A stretch of DNA of 64,000 bases from Mucilaginibacter polytrichastri. GTDB taxonomy: Bacteria > Bacteroidota > Bacteroidia > Sphingobacteriales > Sphingobacteriaceae. Shown one piece after another: positions 46,690 through 54,956 of the stretch. The stretch spans positions 3,636,255-3,700,254 of the forward strand of contig NZ_MPPL01000001.1 of NCBI RefSeq assembly GCF_001911425.1. Reading direction: 5' to 3'. Position 1 is the first letter of the stretch; every line of letters begins with the position of its first letter. The notes under the pieces were generated by a model, which made no database searches, was not told the origin of the DNA, and saw only the letters and a list, made by a program, of their open reading frames with translations. Made by a program: the position numbers and the translations under genes.

Positions 46690-47653
46690 AGTAATAGCCT
46701 ATGAAAAGACAGGAGTATTGTTTTGTAAGGCGCATTTGTTAATTAGTGTATCAAATATTGATTTGTTATCCCTATGATTATATTTAAAGGTGAACTCATT
46801 TAGATAGGCTTGGAGGTGCTTTACAGATACTTTGTGGTATTGTCCATAAACGCCTCGTTTGAGTAGCGTCCAAAAGCCTTCTATCGTATTAGTATGGTAC
46901 TTACCTCTTGTATATTCCTCCTTCTCCTTATTAAGTATCTGGTGTTCTTTGTATTGTTTACCTAAGCCCGCGTAGCCGCCAAAGCCGTCAGTGACCAGAC
47001 TTGCATCCTTGCTTACTGTTTGCTCAATAACAGGCTTGATCGTTTTTCCTTGCGCCTTGTCAAGTACCTGGAGTTTTATCCGACCCGAACGCTCCAGCAT
47101 ACCGAGAACAGCTTGTTTATCCTGCATTCCTGTGATCTGCAATCCATTATCGCGTCTTTCCTGACGCTTTTTTTTTGAATGGTTTGCTTTCTTACCACCG
47201 ATATACGTCTCATCTATCTCCACGATGCCAGTAAACAGATCCTGATCTTCGCCCTCCTGCATCGCCTTGCGGATGCGCATTTGCAAATACCATGCGGTGT
47301 TACGGTTAACATCTATATCACGCCCTAATTGCAAAGAAGATAATCCCTTCTTTGCATTCAGAATAAGCGTTATTGCCAGGAACCATTTGGGCAGGGGCAA
47401 TTTAGTGGCTTCAAAAATAGTCCCAACCAAAACGCTATAGCTCTTATTACAGCCATTACACTGATAACGCGATGTTTCTTTTCGTTTTGTACTTTGTTTG
47501 CTCTTACAATAAGGGCATTGCGGCGCCCCTTGCCATCTAATGCTTTCCAAATGTTCAATGCAGGTGTCCTGTTCAAAATACCTTGCAAGCACTTCTATTA
47601 TATTCATTATCATAAAGATAACTTTTTATCCTGTCTTTTCATAGGCTATTACT
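46690..47653 (-). mobile_element. IS1595-type insertion sequence
   Basis: 964 bases. Terminal inverted repeats of about 24 bases start AGTAATAGCCTATGAAAAGA at the left and end with the reverse complement at the right. An 8-base direct repeat, CTCTTGAG, flanks it at 46682-46689 and 47654-47661, which is the target size of the IS1595 family. It holds one transposase gene on the minus strand. The complete ends and intact gene suggest recent insertion. Confidence 0.92.
46699..47613 (-). CDS. IS1595 family transposase (ISXO2-like)
   Basis: 304 residues. An N-terminal zinc ribbon has Cys33-x2-Cys36 and Cys52-x2-Cys55. The DDE domain carries VEIDETYIGGKK with Asp134 as first acidic residue, then LVTDGFGGYAGLG and the segment NTIEGFWTLLKRGVYGQYH. 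It moves its element by cut-and-paste. The stop codon lies inside the left terminal repeat. No frameshift is seen. Confidence 0.93.
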   Translation of the reverse strand: MIMNIIEVLARYFEQDTCIEHLESIRWQGAPQCPYCKSKQSTKRKETSRYQCNGCNKSYSVLVGTIFEATKLPLPKWFLAITLILNAKKGLSSLQLGRDIDVNRNTAWYLQMRIRKAMQEGEDQDLFTGIVEIDETYIGGKKANHSKKKRQERRDNGLQITGMQDKQAVLGMLERSGRIKLQVLDKAQGKTIKPVIEQTVSKDASLVTDGFGGYAGLGKQYKEHQILNKEKEEYTRGKYHTNTIEGFWTLLKRGVYGQYHKVSVKHLQAYLNEFTFKYNHRDNKSIFDTLINKCALQNNTPVFS

Positions 47654-47751
47654 CTCTTGAGAGGGGTGCAGGGGTGTGTTCTTGTTTGGCCTAACAACAC
47701 ACCCCTGCCATACACCATTCCACCGCGCGCCCTCTCAAAAGGGGATTTTCT

Positions 47752-48261
47752 TTATTTCTTCCCTATTCTTTTATAAACCGAGTGCTTATTAAAAACTATA
47801 GCCGGTTTACCATCATCCTGCTCTCTTAGCTCGGTTGCATCTATTTTGTATAATAACGAATCTGTAATTTTCACCACATCAAAATTATAGTAATGCCTGG
47901 TGGTGTCTTTTCCCTTAATTTTCAAATTTGGGATCAGCGATACACTCGCTATTTCGCGCTGCGGGGTTATAGCAACGGTATATTTGCCCGAATCATCGTG
48001 GCCTACATCGCCGCTCCAATGATTGCGCACAAAGTTCATTTCTTTATCAAACACCACCACGTCGATGCCATTAGTATCAACCCGGTGATATTTACCGTCG
48101 TTTTCTAACACACTATCCAGTTTCCAGGTACCGGCCAGCTTGTTAACTATTTTGCGCTCCGGCTTATTATTAATGTAGGAGCAGGCACTAAACAACAATA
48201 CCACCAGCAAAGTTAATGCTGATGGTATTATTGCCGGAAAACGATTAGCCGATATGGTCAT
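47752..48261 (-). CDS. Putative lipoprotein
   Basis: 169 residues. Hydrophobic N-terminus with lipobox LFSAC (Cys27). The rest has strand-like segments (AGTWKLDSVLENDGKYH, YTVAITPQREIASVSLIP, HYYNFDVVKITDSLLYKIDA) and may be a lipocalin-like beta barrel. This is inference. The gene is the last in a three-gene unit after the M1 peptidase, with a 5-base gap. Confidence 0.65.
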   Translation of the reverse strand: MTISANRFPAIIPSALTLLVVLLFSACSYINNKPERKIVNKLAGTWKLDSVLENDGKYHRVDTNGIDVVVFDKEMNFVRNHWSGDVGHDDSGKYTVAITPQREIASVSLIPNLKIKGKDTTRHYYNFDVVKITDSLLYKIDATELREQDDGKPAIVFNKHSVYKRIGKK

Positions 48262-48266
48262 GTAAT

Positions 48267-49937
48267 TTAATCTATCAAAACACCGATATAATAGTTAAAC
48301 GTATCAACCTCCAAATTGTCTTTAGTTAATCCATTTATTTCTATCGGCTTAAAAGATCGCGTTGGTTTGATGAATTGATATTGGCCGCCTTTAACTTTAA
48401 TAAGTACAGGCATTTCAAAATTATCAACATCGGCTATCCAGCGCGCATAGGTTTTACCCTGGCTAAACCGAAACTCCAGCGTAGGGATGTTTACATGGCG
48501 CAGGTACTGATCGAAAATCGGTGTTAAATCCATACCCGATTGCTGGTTAATGTAAGTAACAACCTGTTCGGTAGTTACCGTTTGGTGATAGAAGGTTTTA
48601 TTCAATCCGCGTAGGATTGAGCGCCATTTTTCATCATCATTAATAACCGTGCGGATCATGTTGAGCATGTTACCGCCTTTATCATACATATCGCCCGAAC
48701 CATCTTCGTTTACACCCAAATGAGGCGCAATAACAGGTTCCTTGTTTTGTATTAAATGCCGCTGACCGTGGGTATACTCCTGCCCTCCCTGCTTGCCCCA
48801 CATGCTTTCGGTAAATAACGCTTCCGAATAATTGGTAAAGCCTTCATGAATCCAGCTATCGGCCAAATCTTTTGAGGTAATGTTATTGCCAAACCACTCG
48901 TGGCCGCTTTCATGTATGATGATAAAATCCCATTTCAACCCCCAGCCGGTTTGCGAGCGGTCGGTACCCGAGTAACCGTTTTTGTATTTGTTACCATAAG
49001 CTACGGCGCTTTGGTGTTCCATACCCAGGTGCGGGGTTTCTACCAGTTTGTAGCCGTCCTCATAAAAAGGATATGGACCAAACCAGTGCTCAAAAGCCTT
49101 AATCATTGGCTTAACATCCCGGCCGAATTGTTTTTTGGCTTTTTCCAGGTTATAAGGAAGCACCCAGTAATCCAAAGTCAGCTTGCCTTTTTCACCGTCA
49201 TAAATGTCATTAAAGTGCGTATAGTCGCCAATGTTAGCGGCTATATCATAGTTATTAATGGGGTTGCTTACAAACCAATCGAAACGGGTATAGCCATCTT
49301 TTAATTTGGTTACTTTACGCAGTCGACCGTTCGATACATCTTTTAAGCCATTAGGTACGCTGATGCTGATCAACACGCTATCCACCTCATCTGCTTGCTG
49401 ATCTTTATTAGGCCACCACACGCTGGCACCCATTCCTTGGCAAGCCGAGGCTACCCATGGTTTACCTAACGAATCGGTACTAAACATAATGCCGCCATCC
49501 CAGGGCGCATGTTTAGCCACGGTTGGGTTACCCGAATAGTAGACCGTAAATTCATCCTTAACACCTTGCTTTATCGTTTGCGGAAAGCTTACAAACACCG
49601 CGTTAAACTCGCGGGTGTATGGAAGCTCTTTTCCCTTGTAGATGATCTTCTCCACCTTTAAATTAGCAAACAGATCAAACTGCAGCTTATCAAAATCCTG
49701 CGTAGCAGTAAACTTAAACAAGTTGCTGCCGCTGATAAATTTTTGATCGATATTAAACTTCACATCCAGGTGATAGTAATTAATATCGTAACAGGTACGT
49801 AGTGGGCTGGTTAACGATCCGCGCAAACTATCGGCACGGGTGAACATTCCTGCATGGCCTAACAATTGTGCGTCAGCCGTAAACGAAACAAGAGCAGCAA
49901 AGGCCGCTCCTGTTAGTATTGCTTTTAATTTAAGCAT
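48267..49937 (-). CDS. M1 family aminopeptidase, exported
   Basis: 556 residues with signal peptide (to FTADAQ). The zinc site is His342-Glu-Ser-Gly-His346, with the third ligand Glu365 in WIHEGFTNYSEA, giving HExxH-x18-E. The exopeptidase GxMEN motif reads LGMEHQSAVAYG here, so Asn is replaced by His. This variant occurs in related Bacteroidota enzymes as far as I recall. It is the middle of the CocE-M1-lipoprotein unit, with 5-base gaps on each side. Confidence 0.9.
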   Translation of the reverse strand: MLKLKAILTGAAFAALVSFTADAQLLGHAGMFTRADSLRGSLTSPLRTCYDINYYHLDVKFNIDQKFISGSNLFKFTATQDFDKLQFDLFANLKVEKIIYKGKELPYTREFNAVFVSFPQTIKQGVKDEFTVYYSGNPTVAKHAPWDGGIMFSTDSLGKPWVASACQGMGASVWWPNKDQQADEVDSVLISISVPNGLKDVSNGRLRKVTKLKDGYTRFDWFVSNPINNYDIAANIGDYTHFNDIYDGEKGKLTLDYWVLPYNLEKAKKQFGRDVKPMIKAFEHWFGPYPFYEDGYKLVETPHLGMEHQSAVAYGNKYKNGYSGTDRSQTGWGLKWDFIIIHESGHEWFGNNITSKDLADSWIHEGFTNYSEALFTESMWGKQGGQEYTHGQRHLIQNKEPVIAPHLGVNEDGSGDMYDKGGNMLNMIRTVINDDEKWRSILRGLNKTFYHQTVTTEQVVTYINQQSGMDLTPIFDQYLRHVNIPTLEFRFSQGKTYARWIADVDNFEMPVLIKVKGGQYQFIKPTRSFKPIEINGLTKDNLEVDTFNYYIGVLID

Positions 49938-49942
49938 GTGTA

Positions 49943-51826
49943 TTATTTTATAACTTGTACATCAACATAACTGTCGTTGTAAACAGTTTCTGTCGCTTTT
50001 ACATAATCGCTTTCGTTTGCTTTGTAAGGGTTAGCCACAAATGTTTGTGGGTTACGCGCAAACAGCGGGAAAGCGGTGCTTTGTACCTGGATCATAATGC
50101 GGTGGCCTTTTTTGAAGGTATGCAGCACATCTTGCAAACGTACATTAACATCCGTTTTTTGTCCGGGAACCATCGCTACTGGTGTCTCGAAACTATTGCG
50201 GAAACGTGCCGGCATAATTTCAGAACGTACCATTTGCCAGTAATTGCTCAGGATGATATTTTTGTTCGGCATGTAATCGTTGTTTTTCTCATCCATTGGG
50301 TAAACGTCGATCAGCTTCACAATATAATCTGCATCAGTGCTGCTGTTGGCCACTTTAAGGTGCGCTATAATCTGGCCACCCAGGGTTACATCATCCGCTA
50401 AAACTTCTGATTGGTACACCAGCACATCTGTACGGCGACCGGCAAAACGCTGATCTTCGCTCATGTAGTTGTGCGGGGTGAAGCCCATGGTAGTTGTGTT
50501 ATCCTCAGTGTAAGGAACCGGTTTTAACGGATCGCTCACATAAGATACTGAACCGCTTGAAGCAGGTTGCTCTTTAGCCAATTTACCATCAGCATTCAGG
50601 AATAACTTTTGGCTTGTTGCGTTTGCAGCCGGCCACTGCGCAAATTTCTCCCATTCCTTCTTACCTGTATCGTACATGTAAGCTTTAGGCAGATCAGAAG
50701 TTTTTTTGTCGCCGCTACCTTTCAGGAAATGTTCGAAGAATTTAGCCTCGATATCTTTTTGGTAAAAGGTAGCAATGCTATCGCCAAAGTATACGTTGCT
50801 GTGCATAGTATGCCCTGTCTCGCGCGACCAGCGGCCATGACCAAATGGCCCCATCACGATAGTATTATAAGCGTTAGGGTCTGTTTTGTTGATCTTTTTA
50901 AACATATCCAGCGGGCCGCTTAAATCTTCGGCATCATACCAGCCGCCTACAAACATAACCGCCGGCATAACCTTGCCGTAATGCTGGGTTAGTCCGCGTG
51001 CTTTCCAAAACTCATCATAGTTAGGGTGGTTCACGGTTTCTTGCCAGTAAAAGTTGTCTTTATAATATTTGTCAGCATTTTTAAGCGGGCCCATATCTAA
51101 CAAAAACTGGTAGCCATCGCGGGTATTAGCTTTAATATTTTGGTCGTTATACCAGGCTTTGCTGGTGGTATCTTTCTTTTGTACACCAAATACAGGATAT
51201 GTGAAGAAATAACTCTCTAACAAAGCACCATTGTGGTGAAAATCATCAAACCAAAAATCAGAAATCGGTGCCTGCGGCGATGAGGCTTTCAATGCCGGGT
51301 GGTTTGACAGGATACCCGCTGCAGTGTAAAAACCCGGATATGAGATACCCCACTGCCCTACGCGGCCATTATTAAAGGCGGCATTTTTAACTAGCCAATC
51401 GATGGTATCGTAGGTATCAGAACCTTCGTCAACATCTTTTTTAGTTTTTTTATTGTCTATAACCGGGGTCATGTTGGTCCAGGTGCCTTCGCTTTTGTAG
51501 CGGCCGCGCACATCCTGGTAAACCACAATGTAACCCTGCTTCATCATAATTTCTGACGGGCCTAAACGCGCCGGAATTTTATCTTCGCCATAAGGAGCAA
51601 TGCTGTAGCAGGTACGCTGCATCACAATTGGATATTTCTTCTGCGCCGAAGCATCCTTTGGCGTATAAATGGAAGTGAACAGCTTGATACCATCGCGCAT
51701 GGTAATGTAAACTTCTTTCTTGGTGTAGTTTTCTTTAGCGTAGGTCGACGCTGGAGAAGTGCTTTGCGCCTGGGTTACAACATGGGTAACCAATAAGGCC
51801 AGCACTAAAACATAAATTTTCTTCAT
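49943..51826 (-). CDS. CocE/NonD family hydrolase, exported
   Basis: 627 residues with signal peptide (HVVTQAQS). This is an X-Pro dipeptidyl-peptidase-like serine hydrolase. Visible parts are the nucleophile elbow GQWGISYPGFYTAAG (catalytic Ser in GISYPG), VVYQDVRGRYKSEG (oxyanion Tyr), GGWYDAEDLSGPLDMFKK, GPFGHGRWSRE (His region), and the C-terminal jelly-roll part with DVNVRLQDVLHTFKKGHRIMIQVQS. It is first in the unit with M1 and the lipoprotein. Confidence 0.93.
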   Translation of the reverse strand: MKKIYVLVLALLVTHVVTQAQSTSPASTYAKENYTKKEVYITMRDGIKLFTSIYTPKDASAQKKYPIVMQRTCYSIAPYGEDKIPARLGPSEIMMKQGYIVVYQDVRGRYKSEGTWTNMTPVIDNKKTKKDVDEGSDTYDTIDWLVKNAAFNNGRVGQWGISYPGFYTAAGILSNHPALKASSPQAPISDFWFDDFHHNGALLESYFFTYPVFGVQKKDTTSKAWYNDQNIKANTRDGYQFLLDMGPLKNADKYYKDNFYWQETVNHPNYDEFWKARGLTQHYGKVMPAVMFVGGWYDAEDLSGPLDMFKKINKTDPNAYNTIVMGPFGHGRWSRETGHTMHSNVYFGDSIATFYQKDIEAKFFEHFLKGSGDKKTSDLPKAYMYDTGKKEWEKFAQWPAANATSQKLFLNADGKLAKEQPASSGSVSYVSDPLKPVPYTEDNTTTMGFTPHNYMSEDQRFAGRRTDVLVYQSEVLADDVTLGGQIIAHLKVANSSTDADYIVKLIDVYPMDEKNNDYMPNKNIILSNYWQMVRSEIMPARFRNSFETPVAMVPGQKTDVNVRLQDVLHTFKKGHRIMIQVQSTAFPLFARNPQTFVANPYKANESDYVKATETVYNDSYVDVQVIK

Positions 51827-52015
51827 GAACTTATATCAGTTGGGTATTTAGTTGAGCTAAAATATAAAGTAAAACTGACTTAATAACTATTTTAAGTAGT
51901 TAATGCATCTAAGTTGCACTAAACGCGGGGATTGTATTAAAATTATTACGACTGTTTGTAAAACAGCACCTTGTAAACTAACGGTATATTAATAAAACCA
52001 CAACCTCTGATTTAC

Positions 52016-52023
52016 TATATTTG
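52016..52023 (+). promoter_or_regulatory. Bacteroidota -7 promoter element before the PNPOx-like gene
   Basis: TATATTTG matches TAnnTTTG exactly, 28 bases before the ATG at 52052. The other promoter half is not clear. The gap 51827-52051 also serves the divergent CocE gene. Confidence 0.45.
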
Positions 52024-52051
52024 ATTATCACACATCAGAAACCCAATCAAT

Positions 52052-52597
52052 ATGGCCAAGTTTTTCGATACGATCCTCCCAGCCCATACCAAATTTATCG
52101 AACACCAAAAGATGTTCTTTGTGGCCTCTGCTCCACTGAGCGCAAACGGGCATGTTAATGTTTCGCCCAAAGGGCTGGATAGTTTCCGCGTCATCAACCC
52201 CAACAAGGTAGCTTATATGGATATTACCGGCAGCGGTAATGAAACATCGGCACACATCCTGGAGAATGGGCGAATCACGATTATGTTTTGCGCCTTTGAC
52301 GGCGCGCCTAATATTATGCGCCTGTTTGGACAAGGTCGAACAGTTTTACCCGTCGATGAAGAATGGGCCGAACTATCCGCACACTTTAGCCTGCACCCCT
52401 CCACCCGGCAAATTATTGTGGCCGATGTTGACAAGGTTCAAACATCCTGTGGTTTTGGCGTACCAATTTATGAGTACACCGGCGAACGAGATCAATCATA
52501 CAAATGGGCCGAAAACAAGGGCGAGGATGGTTTATTAGCCTATCGCGAAGAGAAAAACCGGGTGAGTTTGGACGGGTTACCAACTGCAATGTTTTAA
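52052..52597 (+). CDS. Pyridoxamine 5'-phosphate oxidase family protein
   Basis: 181 residues. Flavin-binding split-barrel fold: FIEHQKMFFVASAPLSANGHVNVSPKGLDSFRVINPNKVAYMDITGSGNET and GRITIMFCAFDGAPNIMRLFGQGRTV. Typical of FMN or F420-like binding proteins of the PNPOx group. Substrate is unknown. lpd starts 85 bases downstream with its own promoter-like site, so a shared message is possible but not needed. Confidence 0.88.
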   Translation: MAKFFDTILPAHTKFIEHQKMFFVASAPLSANGHVNVSPKGLDSFRVINPNKVAYMDITGSGNETSAHILENGRITIMFCAFDGAPNIMRLFGQGRTVLPVDEEWAELSAHFSLHPSTRQIIVADVDKVQTSCGFGVPIYEYTGERDQSYKWAENKGEDGLLAYREEKNRVSLDGLPTAMF

Positions 52598-52654
52598 CTG
52601 ACATTTTGTTACCAAAAGCGGACAAAAAAGGGCATGGTAATTTTGCAGAATGTT

Positions 52655-52662
52655 TACCTTTG
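52655..52662 (+). promoter_or_regulatory. Bacteroidota -7 promoter element for lpd
   Basis: TACCTTTG matches TAnnTTTG exactly, 20 bases before the ATG at 52683. A TTTG at 52642-52645 lies too close to be a normal -33 element. Confidence 0.42.
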
Positions 52663-52682
52663 CAACAATTTAAAAACCTACT

Positions 52683-54086
52683 ATGCAGTACGATGTGATT
52701 GTTATTGGCTCGGGACCAGGTGGCTATGTGGCTGCCATCCGTTGCGCCCAGCTTGGCTTAAAAACAGCCTGTATCGAAAAATATTCAACTTTTGGCGGCA
52801 CCTGCTTAAACGTAGGCTGTATCCCATCAAAAGCATTGCTCGATTCGTCTGAACATTTTTATAATGCTTCGCACACCTTTAAAACCCACGGTATCAGCCT
52901 GGATAACCTAAAGGTTGATTTTGAACAAATGATTAAAAGGAAGAGCGAAGTGGTAGCGCAAACTACTGGTGGGATCTCTTTCTTGTTCAAAAAAAACAAG
53001 ATCACCTCGTACCAGGGTATGGGTTCGTTTATTGATAAAAACACTATCAAGATCACTAAAACCGATGGCACTGAAGAAACCATCAGCGGTAAAAATGTAA
53101 TTATTGCTACCGGTTCTAAACCATCTAACCTGCCGTTTTTACCAATTGATAAAAAACGCATCATAACATCTACCGAAGCTTTAACGCTTAAAGAAGTACC
53201 TAAACACCTGATACTGATTGGTGGCGGTGTTATTGGCCTGGAGCTGGGTTCTGTTTATGCCCGCTTAGGCGCCAAGGTGTCTGTGATAGAATACATGGAT
53301 TCTATTATCCCTACCATGGATAAATCATTGGGGAAAGAGTTGCAAAAGGTATTGGCCAAACAAGGTATGGAGTTTTACCTGGGCCACAAGGTTACCGGTG
53401 CCAGTGTTAAAGGCACCAACGTTACCGTAACGTTTGATACACCTAAAGGCGAAAAGAAAGAACTAAAAGGCGATTATTGCCTGGTAGCTGTTGGCCGTGT
53501 TGCCTACACAGATAAATTAGACTTAGAAAACATTGGCCTTACCGTTGAAGAACGTGGCCGCAAAATTACGGTTGACGAGCATCTGGAAACCAGCGTTAAA
53601 GGCGTTTACGCCATTGGCGATGTGGTACGCGGTGCTATGCTGGCCCACAAAGCCGAAGATGAAGGTACTTTTGTGGCAGAAATTATAGCCGGACAAAAAC
53701 CACACATTAACTATAACCTGATACCGGGTGTAGTTTACACCTGGCCAGAAGTTGCCAGCGTGGGTTATACCGAAGAGCAGCTGAAAGAAAAAGGCGTTAA
53801 GTTTAAACTGGGTGTATTCCCTTTCAAAGCCAGCGGACGCGCCCGTGCAAGTATGGATACCGACGGTTTTGTTAAAGTACTGGCCGATGAAGCTACAGAC
53901 GAAATTTTAGGTGTACACATGATAGGCCCGCGTGCGGCAGATATGATTGCCGAAGCCGTAGTTGCCATGGAGTACCGTGCCAGCGCCGAAGATATTTCGC
54001 GCATGAGCCACGCCCACCCAACTTATACCGAAGCTATACGCGAGGCCTGCCTAGATGCAACTGCTAAGCGTGCGATACATATTTAG
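52683..54086 (+). CDS. lpdA: Dihydrolipoyl dehydrogenase
   Basis: 467 residues. It reoxidises dihydrolipoamide in 2-oxoacid dehydrogenase or glycine cleavage complexes. FAD site GSGPGGYVAAIR at 9-20, redox disulfide Cys41 and Cys46 in GGTCLNVGCIPSK, NAD site LIGGGVIGLELGSVYARLG, and C-terminal SHAHPTYTEAIREAC with the catalytic His-Glu pair. No partner subunit genes are nearby. Ends at a hairpin terminator. Confidence 0.97.
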   Translation: MQYDVIVIGSGPGGYVAAIRCAQLGLKTACIEKYSTFGGTCLNVGCIPSKALLDSSEHFYNASHTFKTHGISLDNLKVDFEQMIKRKSEVVAQTTGGISFLFKKNKITSYQGMGSFIDKNTIKITKTDGTEETISGKNVIIATGSKPSNLPFLPIDKKRIITSTEALTLKEVPKHLILIGGGVIGLELGSVYARLGAKVSVIEYMDSIIPTMDKSLGKELQKVLAKQGMEFYLGHKVTGASVKGTNVTVTFDTPKGEKKELKGDYCLVAVGRVAYTDKLDLENIGLTVEERGRKITVDEHLETSVKGVYAIGDVVRGAMLAHKAEDEGTFVAEIIAGQKPHINYNLIPGVVYTWPEVASVGYTEEQLKEKGVKFKLGVFPFKASGRARASMDTDGFVKVLADEATDEILGVHMIGPRAADMIAEAVVAMEYRASAEDISRMSHAHPTYTEAIREACLDATAKRAIHI

Positions 54087-54139
54087 TTAATAGTGAGCTG
54101 TTGATTAGGTGAGTTTTGCCTGGTTGATTAAGTTATTAT

Positions 54140-54176
54140 AAGGTTGCAGGAAACATATCCTGCAGCCTTTTGTATT
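54140..54176 (+). terminator. Rho-independent terminator after lpd
   Basis: A 12-base stem (AAGGTTGCAGGA and TCCTGCAGCCTT, one wobble pair) with a 6-base loop, followed by TTTGTATTTTT. It lies 53 bases after the stop. Confidence 0.72.
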
Positions 54177-54207
54177 TTTAGAGAATATAAAAAGATTTAC
54201 AACTTTG

Positions 54208-54240
54208 CCGTCATTGCTTCGTACCTCGCAGCAGTGACGG
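54208..54240. repeat. Partial family B repeat
   Basis: CCGTCATTGCTTCGTACCTC and GCAGTGACGG form a short hairpin that matches only the right-hand part of the family B unit. It is probably a decayed copy just before crtZ. Confidence 0.55.
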
Positions 54241-54280
54241 GCAGAGTTTAGAACGATCGGACCGGGCTTAGACAATATAA

Positions 54281-54724
54281 ATGAACATCACAACTTACAT
54301 AGCCATCACCCTCCTCACCATCGCCATAATGGAAGCACTCTCATGGGCGATGCATAAGTACTTGTTCCATGGGCCACTATGGTTTATCCATAAAACACAT
54401 CACGGGCACAACAAGCACAAATGGTTTGAATTGAATGATATATTTAGTATCCTGTTTGCCGGGTTATCCTTATGGCTGATGTGGGCTGGTCATTTTAATT
54501 TAGATTATCGAATGTGGATTGGTGTCGGTATTAGCTTATATGGTATAATATACTTCATTTTTCACGATTGGTTTATTCATAACCGCTTTAAGCCTTTTAA
54601 AACCAACAATGGCTATCTGCTAAATATCCGCAGGGCGCACAAGATCCATCATAAAAGTATGAAGAAATGGCCAAGTGAAGAGTTCGGGTTGCTGGTGGCG
54701 AGCAAGAAGTATGGGAAGAAGTAG
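54281..54724 (+). CDS. crtZ: Beta-carotene hydroxylase (CrtZ-like, sterol desaturase superfamily)
   Basis: 147 residues. It hydroxylates beta-ionone rings to give zeaxanthin-type products. The histidine motifs of the non-haem di-iron hydroxylases are complete: His25-x4-His30 (HKYLFH), His37-x2-His40-His41 (HKTHH), HDWFIH around residue 88, and HKIHH near 122-126. Two or more membrane helices are visible. Although 4 kb from crtI/crtB, its presence fits the carotenoid cluster. murB follows after a family A repeat. Confidence 0.9.
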   Translation: MNITTYIAITLLTIAIMEALSWAMHKYLFHGPLWFIHKTHHGHNKHKWFELNDIFSILFAGLSLWLMWAGHFNLDYRMWIGVGISLYGIIYFIFHDWFIHNRFKPFKTNNGYLLNIRRAHKIHHKSMKKWPSEEFGLLVASKKYGKK

Positions 54725-54756
54725 GAAGCGATTTTAATACAAGTGCCCTCTCCACC

Positions 54757-54883
54757 CGTCATGCCGAACTTGTTTCGGCACCCCACAGGACAGGTTTACA
54801 CGTGGATATTCACCTTTACATTGCCATATACTTATCGCTTTTATACTTAGCATTTGGGATGCCGAAACAAGTTCGGCATGACG
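54757..54883. repeat. Dispersed inverted repeat, family A, copy 3
   Basis: The arms CGTCATGCCGAACTTGTTTC at 54757 and GAAACAAGTTCGGCATGACG ending 54883 are perfect. The core TACTTAGCATTTGGGATG recurs in the other copies. It is the least diverged copy in the window and occupies the crtZ-murB gap. Confidence 0.85.
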
Positions 54884-54956
54884 ATGTAATATATTGGAAT
54901 GACAAACTGGTTTAACAAATTAATTCCGAAATTCGCCCCAAACACCAATACACGCC

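Larger units (their letters stand above)
46671..47747. repeat. C-rich inverted repeat, family D, copy 3, split by an insertion sequence
   Basis: Left part (46671-46689, GCGCGATTCCCCTCTTGAG) and right part (47654-47747, ending AAAAGGGGATT) together form the same structure as the intact copy at 34391: outer arms ATTCCCCTCTTGAG and CTCTCAAAAGGGGAT, inner arms GGGGTGTGTT and AACACACCCC. The 8-base target CTCTTGAG is present on both sides of the element. Confidence 0.8.
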
